Shown: in pieces, positions 35,457-44,249 of the stretch
Layout of the letters: each line of letters opens with the position of its first letter
Numbering within the stretch: position 1 is the first letter of the stretch
From: Rhizobium mesoamericanum STM3625
GTDB lineage: Bacteria > Pseudomonadota > Alphaproteobacteria > Rhizobiales > Rhizobiaceae
Length of the DNA stretch: 64,000 nt
Assembly (NCBI RefSeq): GCF_000312665.1
Contig: NZ_HF536772.1
Coordinates: 3,333,166 to 3,397,165 of the forward strand
Reading direction: 5' to 3'
The notes under the pieces: model-generated
What the model was told of the DNA's origin: nothing
Seen by the model: the letters and a program-made list of their open reading frames with translations, nothing else
Databases searched by the model: none
Program-made: the position numbers and the translations under genes

Positions 35457-36712
35457 CAGACATTGCCTGGATCGACATGACGCTTGCCTCGGCCCGACCG
35501 AAGGCGCTTGGCGCGCTGCTAAGATACTTCCGCGATCTTGATATCGCGGAAGAGGCCTTTCAGGAGGCCTGCCTGCGCGCCATCCGCACCTGGCCGGACA
35601 AGGGGCCGCCGCGCGATCCGACGGCATGGCTGATCTTCGTCGGTCGCAACAGCGGCATCGACGCCGTACGCAAGCGCTCGAAGACGCAGGCGCTTCCGGA
35701 TGAGGAACTGATTTCCGATACCAGCGACACCGAAAGCGACATTGCCGAACGGTTGGACGATTCCCACTATCGCGACGATATCCTGCGGCTGCTCTTCATC
35801 TGCTGCCATCCGGATCTGCCGGCGACGCAGCAGATCGCACTGGCACTGCGCATCGTCTCGGGCCTTACGGTGCAGCAGATCGCTCGTGCCTTCCTCGTCG
35901 GCGAAAGCGCGATGGAGCAGAGAATAACGCGGGCCAAGGCGCGGGTTGCCAAGGCAGGTGTGCCATTCGAGACACCCGGTGCGCAGGAACGCGCCGAGCG
36001 GCTCTCGATCGTCAGCACGATGATCTACCTGATCTTCAATGAGGGCTACAGCCAGGCCGATCCGAAGCACGAGGCCTGCGCCTTCAGCGACGAGGCGATC
36101 CGGCTTGCGCGGCTTTTGCTGCGCATCTTTCCCGGTGAGCCGGAGCTGATGGGGCTGCTTGCGCTGATGCTGCTGCAGATTTCGCGGCGCCAGGCCCGCT
36201 TCAATGGTGAAAACGATATCGTGCTGCTCGAGGATCAGGATCGTTCGCTGTGGAACCGCGAGCTGATAAACGAGGCCCTGGCGCTGCTCGACAAGGCAAT
36301 CCGTCATCGCCAGCCCGGACCCTACCAGCTGCAGGCGGCAATCGCGGCACTGCATTCGCGCGCCAAGCGCGCCGAAGATACCGATTGGGAAGAGATCGAG
36401 CTGCTTTATCGGGCGCTGGAGCGTGTGCAGCCTTCGCCGGTCATTACGCTCAACCGTGCCGTCGCCATCTCCAAACTCAAGGGGCCGGAGGTGGCGCTGG
36501 CGCTCGTCGAAACGCTTGGCGAGAAGCTCGACGGCTATTTCTACTATCACGGTCTGCGTGGCGGCCTGCTGAAGCAACTCGGGCGCGCCCGTGAGGCGCA
36601 TGAAGCCTTCGATCGCGCCATTGCGCTTGCTCACTCGGCAGCGGAAGCTGCGCATATCCGCCAGCAGATCGATAGCCTCGCCCATGGGCCTGCGCAGCCG
36701 GTCGCGAAATAA
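35453..36712 (+). CDS. ECF42-type extracytoplasmic function sigma factor with long C-terminal extension
   Basis: This 419-residue protein is much longer than a simple ECF sigma (~180 residues). Region 2 covers about residues 20-75 (RNSGIDAVRKRSK) and region 4 about 125-165 (VQQIARAFLVGESAMEQRI), followed by ~230 residues (YLIFNEGYSQ, then helical TPR-like repeats). This DUF6596-type extension is known in ECF42 factors and can regulate sigma activity in place of a separate anti-sigma factor. No anti-sigma gene is nearby. The YCII partner overlaps it by 4 bases. Confidence 0.9.
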   Translation: MTDIAWIDMTLASARPKALGALLRYFRDLDIAEEAFQEACLRAIRTWPDKGPPRDPTAWLIFVGRNSGIDAVRKRSKTQALPDEELISDTSDTESDIAERLDDSHYRDDILRLLFICCHPDLPATQQIALALRIVSGLTVQQIARAFLVGESAMEQRITRAKARVAKAGVPFETPGAQERAERLSIVSTMIYLIFNEGYSQADPKHEACAFSDEAIRLARLLLRIFPGEPELMGLLALMLLQISRRQARFNGENDIVLLEDQDRSLWNRELINEALALLDKAIRHRQPGPYQLQAAIAALHSRAKRAEDTDWEEIELLYRALERVQPSPVITLNRAVAISKLKGPEVALALVETLGEKLDGYFYYHGLRGGLLKQLGRAREAHEAFDRAIALAHSAAEAAHIRQQIDSLAHGPAQPVAK

Positions 36713-36736
36713 TCTGCAAAAATATCCTTTGCGGGT

Positions 36737-36763
36737 TGTCGGAACCGGAAGACTTCCGACGTC
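36737..36763 (+). promoter_or_regulatory. Second ECF42-type promoter candidate, upstream of the SRPBCC gene
   Basis: TGTCGG (36737-36742) and CGTC (36760-36763) are separated by 17 bases, identical to the site at 35034-35060. The next start codon is 52 bases downstream of the CGTC at 36815. Two identical boxes with equal spacing in the same 1.8-kb cluster are unlikely to be chance. Confidence 0.55.
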
Positions 36764-36814
36764 CTTGTAACAACCTGATCAAAAACAGGTTTCGTTCAAC
36801 AGGAGAACGCTGAA

Positions 36815-37282
36815 ATGAATGAGGAAGCTCAACACGAACTGGTTCTCGTGCGCGAATTCGACGCCCCGCGCGAGAAGATTTTTAAGGCCTGGACCGATCC
36901 CGTTCTGATGAAGGAGTGGTTCGTTCCGCGTCCCTGGAGCATCGCGGAGGCCAAGCTCGACGTACGCCCGGGCGGCTCGAACCTCATTGTCATGCGCAGC
37001 CCCGAGGGCCAGGAGTTTCCGAATCGCGGCGTTTATCTGGAGATTGTCGAGAACGAAAAAATTGTTTTCACCGACGCCTTCACCAGCTCCTGGGTGCCGT
37101 CTGAAAAGCCGTTCTTCGTCGGCATCATCCTGCTCGAAGACCTCGGCAACGGCCGAACGAAATACACCGCCAAGGCCCGGCATTGGACGGCCGCCGACAA
37201 GGAGCAGCACGAGCAGATGGGCTTTCACGAAGGCTGGGGCAAATGCGCCGACCAGCTCGCCGAGCTGCTTGCGCGAATCTGA
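36815..37282 (+). CDS. SRPBCC (AHSA1-type) domain protein
   Basis: This 155-residue protein of the START/Bet v 1-like SRPBCC fold has the typical opening VLVREFDAPREKIFKAWTDP and a C-terminal GFHEGWGKCADQLAELL. Such proteins bind hydrophobic ligands or act as polyketide-cyclase-like or Hsp90-cochaperone-like factors; the ligand is not predictable. It lies 102 bases after the sigma factor and 29 bases before doxX. The preceding ECF42-like motif suggests sigma-dependent expression. Confidence 0.86.
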   Translation: MNEEAQHELVLVREFDAPREKIFKAWTDPVLMKEWFVPRPWSIAEAKLDVRPGGSNLIVMRSPEGQEFPNRGVYLEIVENEKIVFTDAFTSSWVPSEKPFFVGIILLEDLGNGRTKYTAKARHWTAADKEQHEQMGFHEGWGKCADQLAELLARI

Positions 37283-37311
37283 AATCGGAAACGAAATAAG
37301 GGGATAGGGAT

Positions 37312-37728
37312 ATGTCCGCAATTGTTGATTCAACTGCCCGGCTTCCGCGCTGGCAAACCCTTACCGGAACTGTCATGAGCTCGTTGATCGCAGCTTTCCT
37401 GGTTTTCGACGGAGCGATCAAGCTGGTGCCGATCGCGCCAGTCACAGAAACGATGACGGCGCTCGGCTACTCGGGCGATCCGATGCTTGCCCGCGGTCTC
37501 GGCATCGTGACACTCGCCTGCGCGCTACTCTATGCAATCCCGCGCACGTCAGTCCTCGGGGCGATCCTGCTCACAGCTCTGCTCGGCGGGGCGATCGCGA
37601 CGCAGCTGCGCGTTGGCAGCCCGATCTTTTCGCATCTGTTGTTCGGCGTCTATCTCGGGCTGATTGCCTGGGGCGGTCTTTATCTGAGATATGAAGCCGT
37701 TCGAAAAGTGATTCCATTCAAGCCTTGA
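37312..37728 (+). CDS. DoxX-family membrane protein
   Basis: This 138-residue protein has four hydrophobic segments at about residues 24-40, 65-85, 88-105 and 112-130, fitting the DoxX-like family. The role of DoxX proteins varies (quinol oxidation, thiosulfate, redox balance). It follows the SRPBCC gene by 29 bases, as in many ECF42 clusters that pair SRPBCC and DoxX proteins, so the two are probably co-transcribed. Confidence 0.85.
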   Translation: MSAIVDSTARLPRWQTLTGTVMSSLIAAFLVFDGAIKLVPIAPVTETMTALGYSGDPMLARGLGIVTLACALLYAIPRTSVLGAILLTALLGGAIATQLRVGSPIFSHLLFGVYLGLIAWGGLYLRYEAVRKVIPFKP

Positions 37729-37753
37729 AGTCGTTGATATCAGAGGCAGAATT

Positions 37754-37778
37754 CCGCCGCGATCGCAAGTCGCGGCGG
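37754..37778 (+). terminator. Stem-loop after doxX
   Basis: A perfect 9-bp repeat (37754-37762 with 37770-37778) around a 7-base loop lies 25 bases after the DoxX stop. No clear T run follows, so a Rho-independent role is uncertain. It marks the end of the ECF42 cluster. Confidence 0.5.
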
Positions 37779-37879
37779 ACTGCTTATCGAAATTCTCGAA
37801 CGATCGGTTCCAGAATTTGTATTTGCGCTGATGTCGCTGCGTCCTTATCTCCATGTGTAGATTCAACGGGATGCGAGCC

Positions 37880-38962
37880 ATGGAACTAGGCCTCTACACC
37901 TTTGCCGACGTGAACCCCAATCCGAGCCGAAGCAAGGGTGAGGAGGGGGCACAGCGCCTGAAGCATCTGCTCGAGGAAATCGAGCTCGCCGATCAGGTCG
38001 GGCTGGATGTCTTCGGATTGGGCGAGCATCACCGGCCGGATTATGCGGCGTCCGCTCCCGCCGTCGCGCTGGCTGCCGCTGCCGTCAAAACCAAGAACAT
38101 CCGGCTGACCAGCGCGGTGACGGTCTTGAGTTCGGACGATCCGGTTCGGGTCTTCCAGCAGTTTGCGACCCTCGATCTGCTTTCTGGCGGACGAGCAGAA
38201 ATCATGGCGGGACGAGGCTCGTTCATCGAGTCGTTTCCTCTCTTCGGCTACAATCTGGAGGACTACGACCAGCTGTTCGAGGAAAAGCTCGATTTGCTGA
38301 TGGCGCTCCGCGATCAGGAAACCGTGACCTGGTCGGGCGAGCTGCGCGCGCCGATCAATGGGCGTGGTGTCTATCCTCGTCCGCTTCAGGACCCATTGCC
38401 TTTGTGGGTCGCCGTTGGCGGTACGCCGCAATCGGTTGCCCGGGCCGGTGCCATGGGACTGCCGGTGGCACTGGCGATCATTGGCGGCGAGCCACGCCGG
38501 TTCGCGCCGTTGTTCGATCTCTACCGCGAAGCTGCCGGCCGGGCGGGGCTGGAGGCTTCGACGCTGAAGACCAGCATCAACGTGCACGGTTTCATCGCAG
38601 ATACCACGGATGCCGCGGCCGATCAGTTCTACGGGCCGCAGGCCGAGGTGATGAACCGGATTGGCCGCGAGCGAGGTTGGGGGCCAACCAACCGGGCACA
38701 TTTCGACATGTCGCGCGGACCGAACGGCGCTCTCTTCGTTGGGGAACCGGAACTGGTGGCCGAGAAGATCATCGCGCATCACCGGCTGTTCAAGAACGAC
38801 CGGTTTCTGCTGCAGATGGCGATCGGCCTGATGCCTCATGATCAAGTCATGCGCGGCATCGAGTTGTATGGCACGAAAGTCGCACCGATCGTTAGAAAGG
38901 CATTGACTGAAACGAGCGAAGAGGCGAAAGCCACCGCCGGAAGCTGGAGCATGATGCCGTAA
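37880..38962 (+). CDS. LLM-class flavin-dependent oxidoreductase
   Basis: This is a luciferase-like monooxygenase of about 360 residues. GEHHRPDYA near residue 45, [19 protein letters not shown], and [11 protein letters not shown] near residue 107 are typical of the group. It uses reduced FMN or F420-like flavin; the substrate is unknown. The ATG at 37880 gives the family N-terminus [11 protein letters not shown]; in-frame ATGs at 37871 and 37853 are alternatives without a better ribosome-binding site. It stands 150 bases after doxX and has no clear partner. Confidence 0.85.
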   Translation: MELGLYTFADVNPNPSRSKGEEGAQRLKHLLEEIELADQVGLDVFGLGEHHRPDYAASAPAVALAAAAVKTKNIRLTSAVTVLSSDDPVRVFQQFATLDLLSGGRAEIMAGRGSFIESFPLFGYNLEDYDQLFEEKLDLLMALRDQETVTWSGELRAPINGRGVYPRPLQDPLPLWVAVGGTPQSVARAGAMGLPVALAIIGGEPRRFAPLFDLYREAAGRAGLEASTLKTSINVHGFIADTTDAAADQFYGPQAEVMNRIGRERGWGPTNRAHFDMSRGPNGALFVGEPELVAEKIIAHHRLFKNDRFLLQMAIGLMPHDQVMRGIELYGTKVAPIVRKALTETSEEAKATAGSWSMMP

Positions 38963-39047
38963 AGGATGAATTGGATTCCGAACGCGGTCGTGCTCTCATC
39001 CTCATCGAGAGCCGGCCGACCGGCCGAAGAAGGCCGGGTAGAAATTC

Positions 39048-39806
39048 ATGATCATTGAAAGCGAAGACGAACTCCTCAAGCTGAAGGAAATCGGCCGAAT
39101 TTGCGCCAATGCCCTGCAGGTGATGAGCGCATCGCTCGAACCGGGCATCACGACCCTGGAGCTCGATCAGATCGGCCGCAAGGTGCTGGAAGATGCTGGT
39201 GCGCGCTCCGCGCCCGAACTTTGCTACCAGTTTCCGGGTGCGACCTGCATCAGCGTCAACGAGGAAATTGCCCACGGCATTCCGGGGCCGCGGGTCATTC
39301 ATCCCGGAGATCTCGTCAATATCGACGTATCCGCGGAGAAGGACGGCTTCTTTTCCGACACCGGCGCGTCGTTCAGCCTTCCACCCCACAAGTCGAAGAT
39401 CGAAAAGCTCTGCCGAGACGGCAAGAGGGCGTTGTGGGTTGGCCTCAATCAGGTGAAATCAGGAGAGCCGCTTGCCAAGATCGGCCAGGCCGTCGGCGCC
39501 TTTGCTCTGAAGAACCGCTATACCCTAGTCGCCAATCTGGCCAGCCACGGGATCGGCCGCTCGCTGCACGAGGAACCGGCCGAACTCTCGACCTGGCCGG
39601 ATCCATCCGAGAAGCGGATGATAACGGAGGGCCTTGTCTTCACTGTCGAGCCGTTCCTTTCACTTGGCGCAACATGGGCCGAGGGAGGTGACGACGCCTG
39701 GACGCTCTACTCGGACCCGGAGGCTCCGACCGTGCAGTACGAGCACACGGTCGTCGCCACGCGAAATGGTCCGCTGATCCTGACATTGCCGGAAGGCGGC
39801 GCCTGA
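39048..39806 (+). CDS. map: Type I methionyl aminopeptidase
   Basis: This 252-residue enzyme removes N-terminal Met. All five metal ligands can be placed: Asp in NIDVSAE, Asp in FFSDTGASF, His in ASHGIGRSLHEEP, Glu in FTVEPFLSLG and Glu in QYEHTVVAT. The substrate-contact His is in EIAHGIPGP. It ends 4 bases before the convergent PadR stop. Rhizobiaceae commonly carry more than one map gene; this could be a second copy, since it is not beside the usual neighbours of the housekeeping one. That is inference. Confidence 0.9.
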   Translation: MIIESEDELLKLKEIGRICANALQVMSASLEPGITTLELDQIGRKVLEDAGARSAPELCYQFPGATCISVNEEIAHGIPGPRVIHPGDLVNIDVSAEKDGFFSDTGASFSLPPHKSKIEKLCRDGKRALWVGLNQVKSGEPLAKIGQAVGAFALKNRYTLVANLASHGIGRSLHEEPAELSTWPDPSEKRMITEGLVFTVEPFLSLGATWAEGGDDAWTLYSDPEAPTVQYEHTVVATRNGPLILTLPEGGA

Positions 39807-39810
39807 GGGG

Positions 39811-40380
39811 TCAATTGCCCGAACGTCCGCCGGCAAGGATTTCGCCTGCCGCGCGCTCCAGAATGCCGGCGATGCGCTTGGCCTCGTCCTTCGACCAGGG
39901 ATAGCGCAGCCGAAGCGCGGATCTCAGCAGCATACGGGCTGCTGCGACCTCGCTCTTGTCTTCCGGGAAGACATCCTCGTCCCGATCGCTGGAGCGACTT
40001 TCGGGATCGAAAATCCTGCGCACATGCGCCATCTTCGCGCCGATCTTCTCCAGTTTTCCGAGCGTCATGTCGATCATCGACCGGTTCTCTTCGACAAGCC
40101 TTCGACCGCTTTCTGTGATGCGGTAGAGCTTCTTGGTGCCTTCGCTCTCGACGTCGGCAAGGCCGGTCTCTTCCAGATAGGTCAGCGCCGGATAGATCAC
40201 GCCAGGGCTTGGAACATAAAAGCCGCCGGAGCGCTCTTCCAGCAGCTTGATAAGCTCGTAGCCATGGCGGGGTTGCTCCACCAAGAGGGCCAGGATCACC
40301 AGTTGCAGGTCGCCCGACGCAAACTTCCGCCCCATGCGAAAACCGCCGCCGCCCATCATTCCACCTCTAAAACCTCTCAT
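39811..40380 (-). CDS. PadR-family transcriptional regulator
   Basis: This 189-residue protein has a Gly/Met-rich N-terminus and a winged HTH at about residues 22-105; LVILALLVEQPRHGYELIKLLEER and SPGVIYPALTYLEETGL are the PadR signatures. A C-terminal helix (residues ~105-185) probably dimerises it. It is divergent from the MFS gene, with the operator-like repeats at 40395-40429 between. PadR proteins commonly repress efflux genes, which fits the neighbour. Confidence 0.9.
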   Translation of the reverse strand: MRGFRGGMMGGGGFRMGRKFASGDLQLVILALLVEQPRHGYELIKLLEERSGGFYVPSPGVIYPALTYLEETGLADVESEGTKKLYRITESGRRLVEENRSMIDMTLGKLEKIGAKMAHVRRIFDPESRSSDRDEDVFPEDKSEVAAARMLLRSALRLRYPWSKDEAKRIAGILERAAGEILAGGRSGN

Positions 40381-40394
40381 AGGTCACTCCTTTG

Positions 40395-40429
40395 ATGTAT
40401 CGTTCACTATGTCGTAAAACATGTATCGT
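40395..40429. promoter_or_regulatory. PadR operator candidate: three repeats and a palindrome
   Basis: ATGTATCGT occurs at 40395-40403 and 40421-40429, with a related ATGTCGT at 40409. The sequence from 40409 to 40422 also reads ATGT-N6-ACAT, similar to the PadR palindrome (ATGT-N8-ACAT) with a shorter spacer. The sites begin 15 bases upstream of the padR start codon. They suit autoregulation and control of the divergent MFS gene. Confidence 0.55.
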
Positions 40430-40508
40430 AAGATAATAACTTTCAAGGTGCACCGGCATGATTTCGTGCGATTGATCGATCGATCAGAAAATCTTGATTG
40501 TCGCCGCG

Positions 40509-41714
40509 ATGCTGCAGCGCGATAAACACAATATGTTGGCACGCAATGAAACTCTCCCCGGAAACCTGTTCAAGACCGGGCTTGCAGGCGCGATCGCGAT
40601 GGCCGCTGCCATGGGCTTCGGCCGCTTTTCCTACACCCCAATCCTGCCGAGCATGATGAGCGGCGTGCCTCTCTCGGCCGCCGATGCAGGCTTCATCGCC
40701 TCTGCGAACTTCGTTGGCTATCTCGTTGGCGCGGTTCTCGCCGCCTATGGCTGGGCAACCGGATGGGAGCGCAAAGTGGCGCTTCTTGCACTGGCGGCGA
40801 CGGCGTTGCTCCTTGCGGCCATGGCAATGACGACATCCGTTCCAGCTTTTGCCGTCATTCGTTTCCTGGCAGGTGTTGCGAGCGCCTTTGCTCTCGTCTT
40901 CAGCTCGCAGATCGTGCTCAGCCACGGAGCCTTGGCCGGCAATGACCATGTTCAAGCGGCGCATTTCGGTGGCCCGGGCGCTGGCATCGCGCTCTCGTCT
41001 GTCATGGTTTTGCTGGTCGGGCTGCTCTTTGATGGAAGCGCAGGCGCCTGGCGGGCATCCTGGATCGGTGGGGCAATCTATTCGGCCGCCAGTCTGCTGG
41101 CGGTCTGGTGGTTGCTGCCCGAAGGTCCGGTAGCCTCGGCACAGCACGGTAAGGAACCGAAGATTGCCTGGAGCCTGCCTATGGTCCTCGTGACGGCATC
41201 TTACGGGCTTTTCGGCTTCGGCTACGTGATCACCGGCACGTTCTTGGTGACGATTGCGCGCATGGATGCCACCGGACCGACCGTTGAATTTCTAAGCTGG
41301 TTCATCGCTGGCCTGACGGCTTCGGTGGCGCTCTTTGCCTGGAAGCCGTTCGTCCGCCCGTTGGGACTGGGGCGGGTCTACGTGGCGGCGCTTCTCATCG
41401 AGGCCGTCGGCGTGCTGGCGACCGTTCTCTTGCCGCACTCGGTAGCGCCGCTTATCGGTGGCGCGCTGTTTGGAGCCACTTTCCTTGCAATCACCGCCTA
41501 TGGTCTGCAGATCGGCCGCAAACTTTCTCCGGTCAGCCCACGGCGAATCCTTGCGACGATGACGGCAGCATTTGGCACCGGACAGATCATCGGCCCCATT
41601 GTCGCCGGCTGGATGGCTGAACGAACCGGCAGCTTCACGACGCCGACTTACGCCGCTGCTGGAGCGCTTTTGGTGTGCGCCATGCTGGTGATGCCGGTCG
41701 CCAGGAGGCTATGA
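40509..41714 (+). CDS. MFS transporter (YbfB/YjiJ family)
   Basis: This protein of about 400 residues has twelve hydrophobic segments; the opening AAAMGFGRFSYTPILPSMM is diagnostic for the YbfB/YjiJ subfamily. The substrate is unknown. Possible starts are the ATG at 40509, the ATG at 40533 (MLARNETLPG) and an upstream TTG; 40509 is used here without strong ribosome-binding-site support. It is divergent from the PadR gene and is its likely target. Confidence 0.85.
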   Translation: MLQRDKHNMLARNETLPGNLFKTGLAGAIAMAAAMGFGRFSYTPILPSMMSGVPLSAADAGFIASANFVGYLVGAVLAAYGWATGWERKVALLALAATALLLAAMAMTTSVPAFAVIRFLAGVASAFALVFSSQIVLSHGALAGNDHVQAAHFGGPGAGIALSSVMVLLVGLLFDGSAGAWRASWIGGAIYSAASLLAVWWLLPEGPVASAQHGKEPKIAWSLPMVLVTASYGLFGFGYVITGTFLVTIARMDATGPTVEFLSWFIAGLTASVALFAWKPFVRPLGLGRVYVAALLIEAVGVLATVLLPHSVAPLIGGALFGATFLAITAYGLQIGRKLSPVSPRRILATMTAAFGTGQIIGPIVAGWMAERTGSFTTPTYAAAGALLVCAMLVMPVARRL

Positions 41715-41840
41715 TAGTGCCTTACAAGTGCGTAACAATAGGATGAGCCCATTGCCGCCCATTACGAACTGCCGTAGTTTTCGCCGCAATTGGTCTGTTA
41801 GAGACTCCGAAAACTCCAGTTCAGGAAAGCAAGCTCTCTC

Positions 41841-43106
41841 GTGTTCGTATCCTATTTCCCCAAGCCTAGGATTTTCTTCATCTCAGCTGTCGCTTGGGCG
41901 CTTCTGGCCGTTCTCTTTTGGTATTTCGTGGGCTCCGACCTCGGTGCAGTCGTTGGTCTGCCGCCGTTGGCGGCCGGAGAGGAGGCCCCGATTGGTGTCT
42001 CAGTCTTCTGGTCGGCTCCGTTCCTTTGGTTCTATATCTACTATATCGTGGCGGTCGCACTCTTTGCCGGCTTCTGGTTCACCTACAGTCCGCACCGCTG
42101 GCAGATGTGGTCGGTACTCGGCTCGGCACTGATCATCTTCAATACCTATTTCTCGGTTCAGGTCAGTGTCGCCATCAATGCCTGGTACGGACCGTTCTAT
42201 GATTTGATCCAGCAGGCGCTGGCAAAAACCGCGGCTGTTACCGCAGCGCAGCTCTATCTTGGCATGTTGGGCTTTGCCGGCATCGCCTTCGTGGCGATTA
42301 CCGTCGGCGTGCTCAATCTCTTCTTCGTCAGCCACTGGATCTTCCGCTGGCGCACGGCGATGAACGAGTACTATATGTCGTACTGGCCGAAGCTTCGCCA
42401 TATCGAAGGCGCCTCCCAGCGTGTTCAGGAAGACACGATGCGCTTCTCGTCCACCGTGGAAAGCCTCGGCGTCAGCCTCGTCAGCTCGGTCATGACGCTG
42501 ATCGCCTTTCTGCCGGTGCTGTTCAAGATCGGCGCCAGCATCACCGAGCTGCCGCTGATCGGCGAGGTGCCGCATGCGCTCGTCTGGGCGGCACTCTTCT
42601 GGTCAATCTTCGGTACGGTCTTCCTTGGGCTGGTCGGCATCAAGCTGCCCGGCCTGGAGTTCCGCAACCAGCGCGTCGAAGCCTCCTACCGCAAGGAGCT
42701 CGTCTACGGCGAAGACCATGTCGACCGCGCGTCGCCGCCGACCGTTGCCGAACTCTTCGCGAATGTGCGCCGTAACTACTTCCGGCTCTATTTCCACTAC
42801 ATGTATTTCAACGTCGCGCGCATCTTCTATCTGCAGGCCGACAATCTCTTCAGCCTGATCGTCCTCGTGCCGTCGATCGTCGCCGGCAAGCTGACGCTCG
42901 GTCTGTTGACGCAGATCAACAATGTCTTCGATCAGGTGCGCGGCTCATTCCAGTATCTCGTCAACTCTTGGACGACGATCGTCGAGCTGTTGTCGATCTA
43001 CAAGCGCCTGCGCACCTTCGAATCCGCGATCGAAGGCGAGCCGCTGCCCGATATTGATCAGCGGTATCTGGAACGGGAGGCGGGCATCATCCACGCCGAC
43101 GGCTGA
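41841..43106 (+). CDS. bacA: BacA/SbmA-family peptide transporter
   Basis: This 421-residue membrane protein has about eight helices and belongs to the SbmA/BacA-like family. It starts with GTG and reads [18 protein letters not shown], close to the N-terminus of rhizobial BacA, and contains [22 protein letters not shown] and [25 protein letters not shown]. BacA imports peptides including NCR-type antimicrobial peptides, is needed for bacteroid survival in Sinorhizobium meliloti and influences very-long-chain fatty acid modification of lipid A. It lies 126 bases after the MFS gene. A hairpin repeat follows at 43148. Confidence 0.9.
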   Translation: MFVSYFPKPRIFFISAVAWALLAVLFWYFVGSDLGAVVGLPPLAAGEEAPIGVSVFWSAPFLWFYIYYIVAVALFAGFWFTYSPHRWQMWSVLGSALIIFNTYFSVQVSVAINAWYGPFYDLIQQALAKTAAVTAAQLYLGMLGFAGIAFVAITVGVLNLFFVSHWIFRWRTAMNEYYMSYWPKLRHIEGASQRVQEDTMRFSSTVESLGVSLVSSVMTLIAFLPVLFKIGASITELPLIGEVPHALVWAALFWSIFGTVFLGLVGIKLPGLEFRNQRVEASYRKELVYGEDHVDRASPPTVAELFANVRRNYFRLYFHYMYFNVARIFYLQADNLFSLIVLVPSIVAGKLTLGLLTQINNVFDQVRGSFQYLVNSWTTIVELLSIYKRLRTFESAIEGEPLPDIDQRYLEREAGIIHADG

Positions 43107-43147
43107 GGAAGGCGTAAGTCCGCCATTTTCGCTCATCCATCTGCTTT

Positions 43148-43175
43148 GGCCTTCTCCCGCCGACGGGAGAAGGCC
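43148..43175 (+). terminator. Long perfect palindrome downstream of bacA
   Basis: GGCCTTCTCCCG and its exact complement (43148-43159, 43164-43175) enclose a 4-base loop: a 12-bp perfect stem. It begins 41 bases after the bacA stop and could terminate transcription. The sequence also resembles the dispersed palindromic intergenic elements of Rhizobiaceae (RIME-like), so it may be a repeat as well. Confidence 0.6.
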
Positions 43176-43249
43176 GGGCGCTTTCCCTCCGGGTTCGCTT
43201 CGGCATGTTCCCTCTCTTGAGCAGGGGCAATCATGTTTCAGCTGCCAAT

Positions 43250-43895
43250 TCACGGCAGAACCGGTTCGCGTCCGGCGGTCCCCACAGCCGCCGACAGAAT
43301 GGCGATGGCATCCGTTTCTCCCGTAAGATCAAGGCAGATCCGCGTGCCGTCCTGCGGCGCTCTTCGCAGCACGTCCTTTCTCGCCGGATTGGCGGTAAGT
43401 CTGCCTTTCTCGTGCAGCGCTGACAGCCGCGATCGAGACAGCCGCAGTTCGCTCGCAAGCATCCAGCCGAAGGCTTGCCACGCCCGGCACCACAAGTCCA
43501 ATTTCCAGCATCAAAGCTCGCTGAACGGTGCCGATCGTTTCTTTCACGACAGCGATCCCGGTGGATTGGTCGATGCGGCTCGCCTTGAGCCGAAGCCCTT
43601 GGAGATCGAAGGCATGAAACCGGATAAAGCCGGGGTCGTTCGTCTGCAACGCCTCAAGCGTGCCTGGGTCGATATCGCGCAGGTTTTGACGCTCGACGAG
43701 CGGCCTGTTCCACGTCTTGCCGCAGCTCGTGCATCTGTAGATGAGCCAGGCGTCGAGCTTCTTGCCGTTGGCATTCAGCCTGAGCTTGCCGCTCGATCTG
43801 AATGGCTTGGGCCCGCCACATCCGCTGCAGGCGATCCACGGCTCGGGTGCCATTCTAAGTATAATGGTCCAGCGGACCTGAAGAATAGGATACAT
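43250..43895 (-). pseudogene. DUF1062-family gene, frameshifted
   Basis: The first frame, from the ATG at 43895 (MYPILQVRWTI), contains CSGCGGPKPFRSSGK, LDAWLIYRC and TWNRPLVERQN, which are DUF1062 signatures. It continues to SLRLD near 43465. There the frame must shift: the other frame continues with LASELRLSRSRLSALHEKGRL and ends at 43250 in a family-like DGTRICLDL tail. One surplus base (or two missing) near 43459-43464 explains it. The function of DUF1062 is unknown; CxxC pairs suggest zinc binding. Confidence 0.65.
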
Positions 43896-44249
43896 GCCGT
43901 CTTGGCCTCCCGGTAAGGAAGTCCACCAAGGTGGCGAGAAAGCCCCGCGGGGCACGGCATGGCGATGTCTTTAGCGATGGAAGAGCTGGGACAGCGATCG
44001 CTGCGCGTGGCACATTCAACAAGGCCAGACCGGTCTCAGACCACCACCCGGTGAACACAATCATGCTGCCGAAAGCCAATGGCTCTCACGCTGCATGAGG
44101 GTGAAACTGGACGAGACCGGTATTTACGACGGCAAAGCGGAACCTCTGTTTGCCCAAGCTCTTCGCGTCAAGGCATAGCAAATGCCACTACAATTTGAAA
44201 GCGTATTCTGGTGAGCGCCACAGCCACTGCGAGAGGCCGTCTTGCGACA
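43896..44249. other. 354-base region without a convincing gene
   Basis: This stretch lies upstream of the DUF1062 gene and downstream of the polysaccharide deacetylase, both leftward. It should hold the DUF1062 promoter near 43900-43960. Short frames on the minus strand (for example 43855-44079) have no recognisable family, ribosome-binding site or coding-like composition. Confidence 0.4.
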
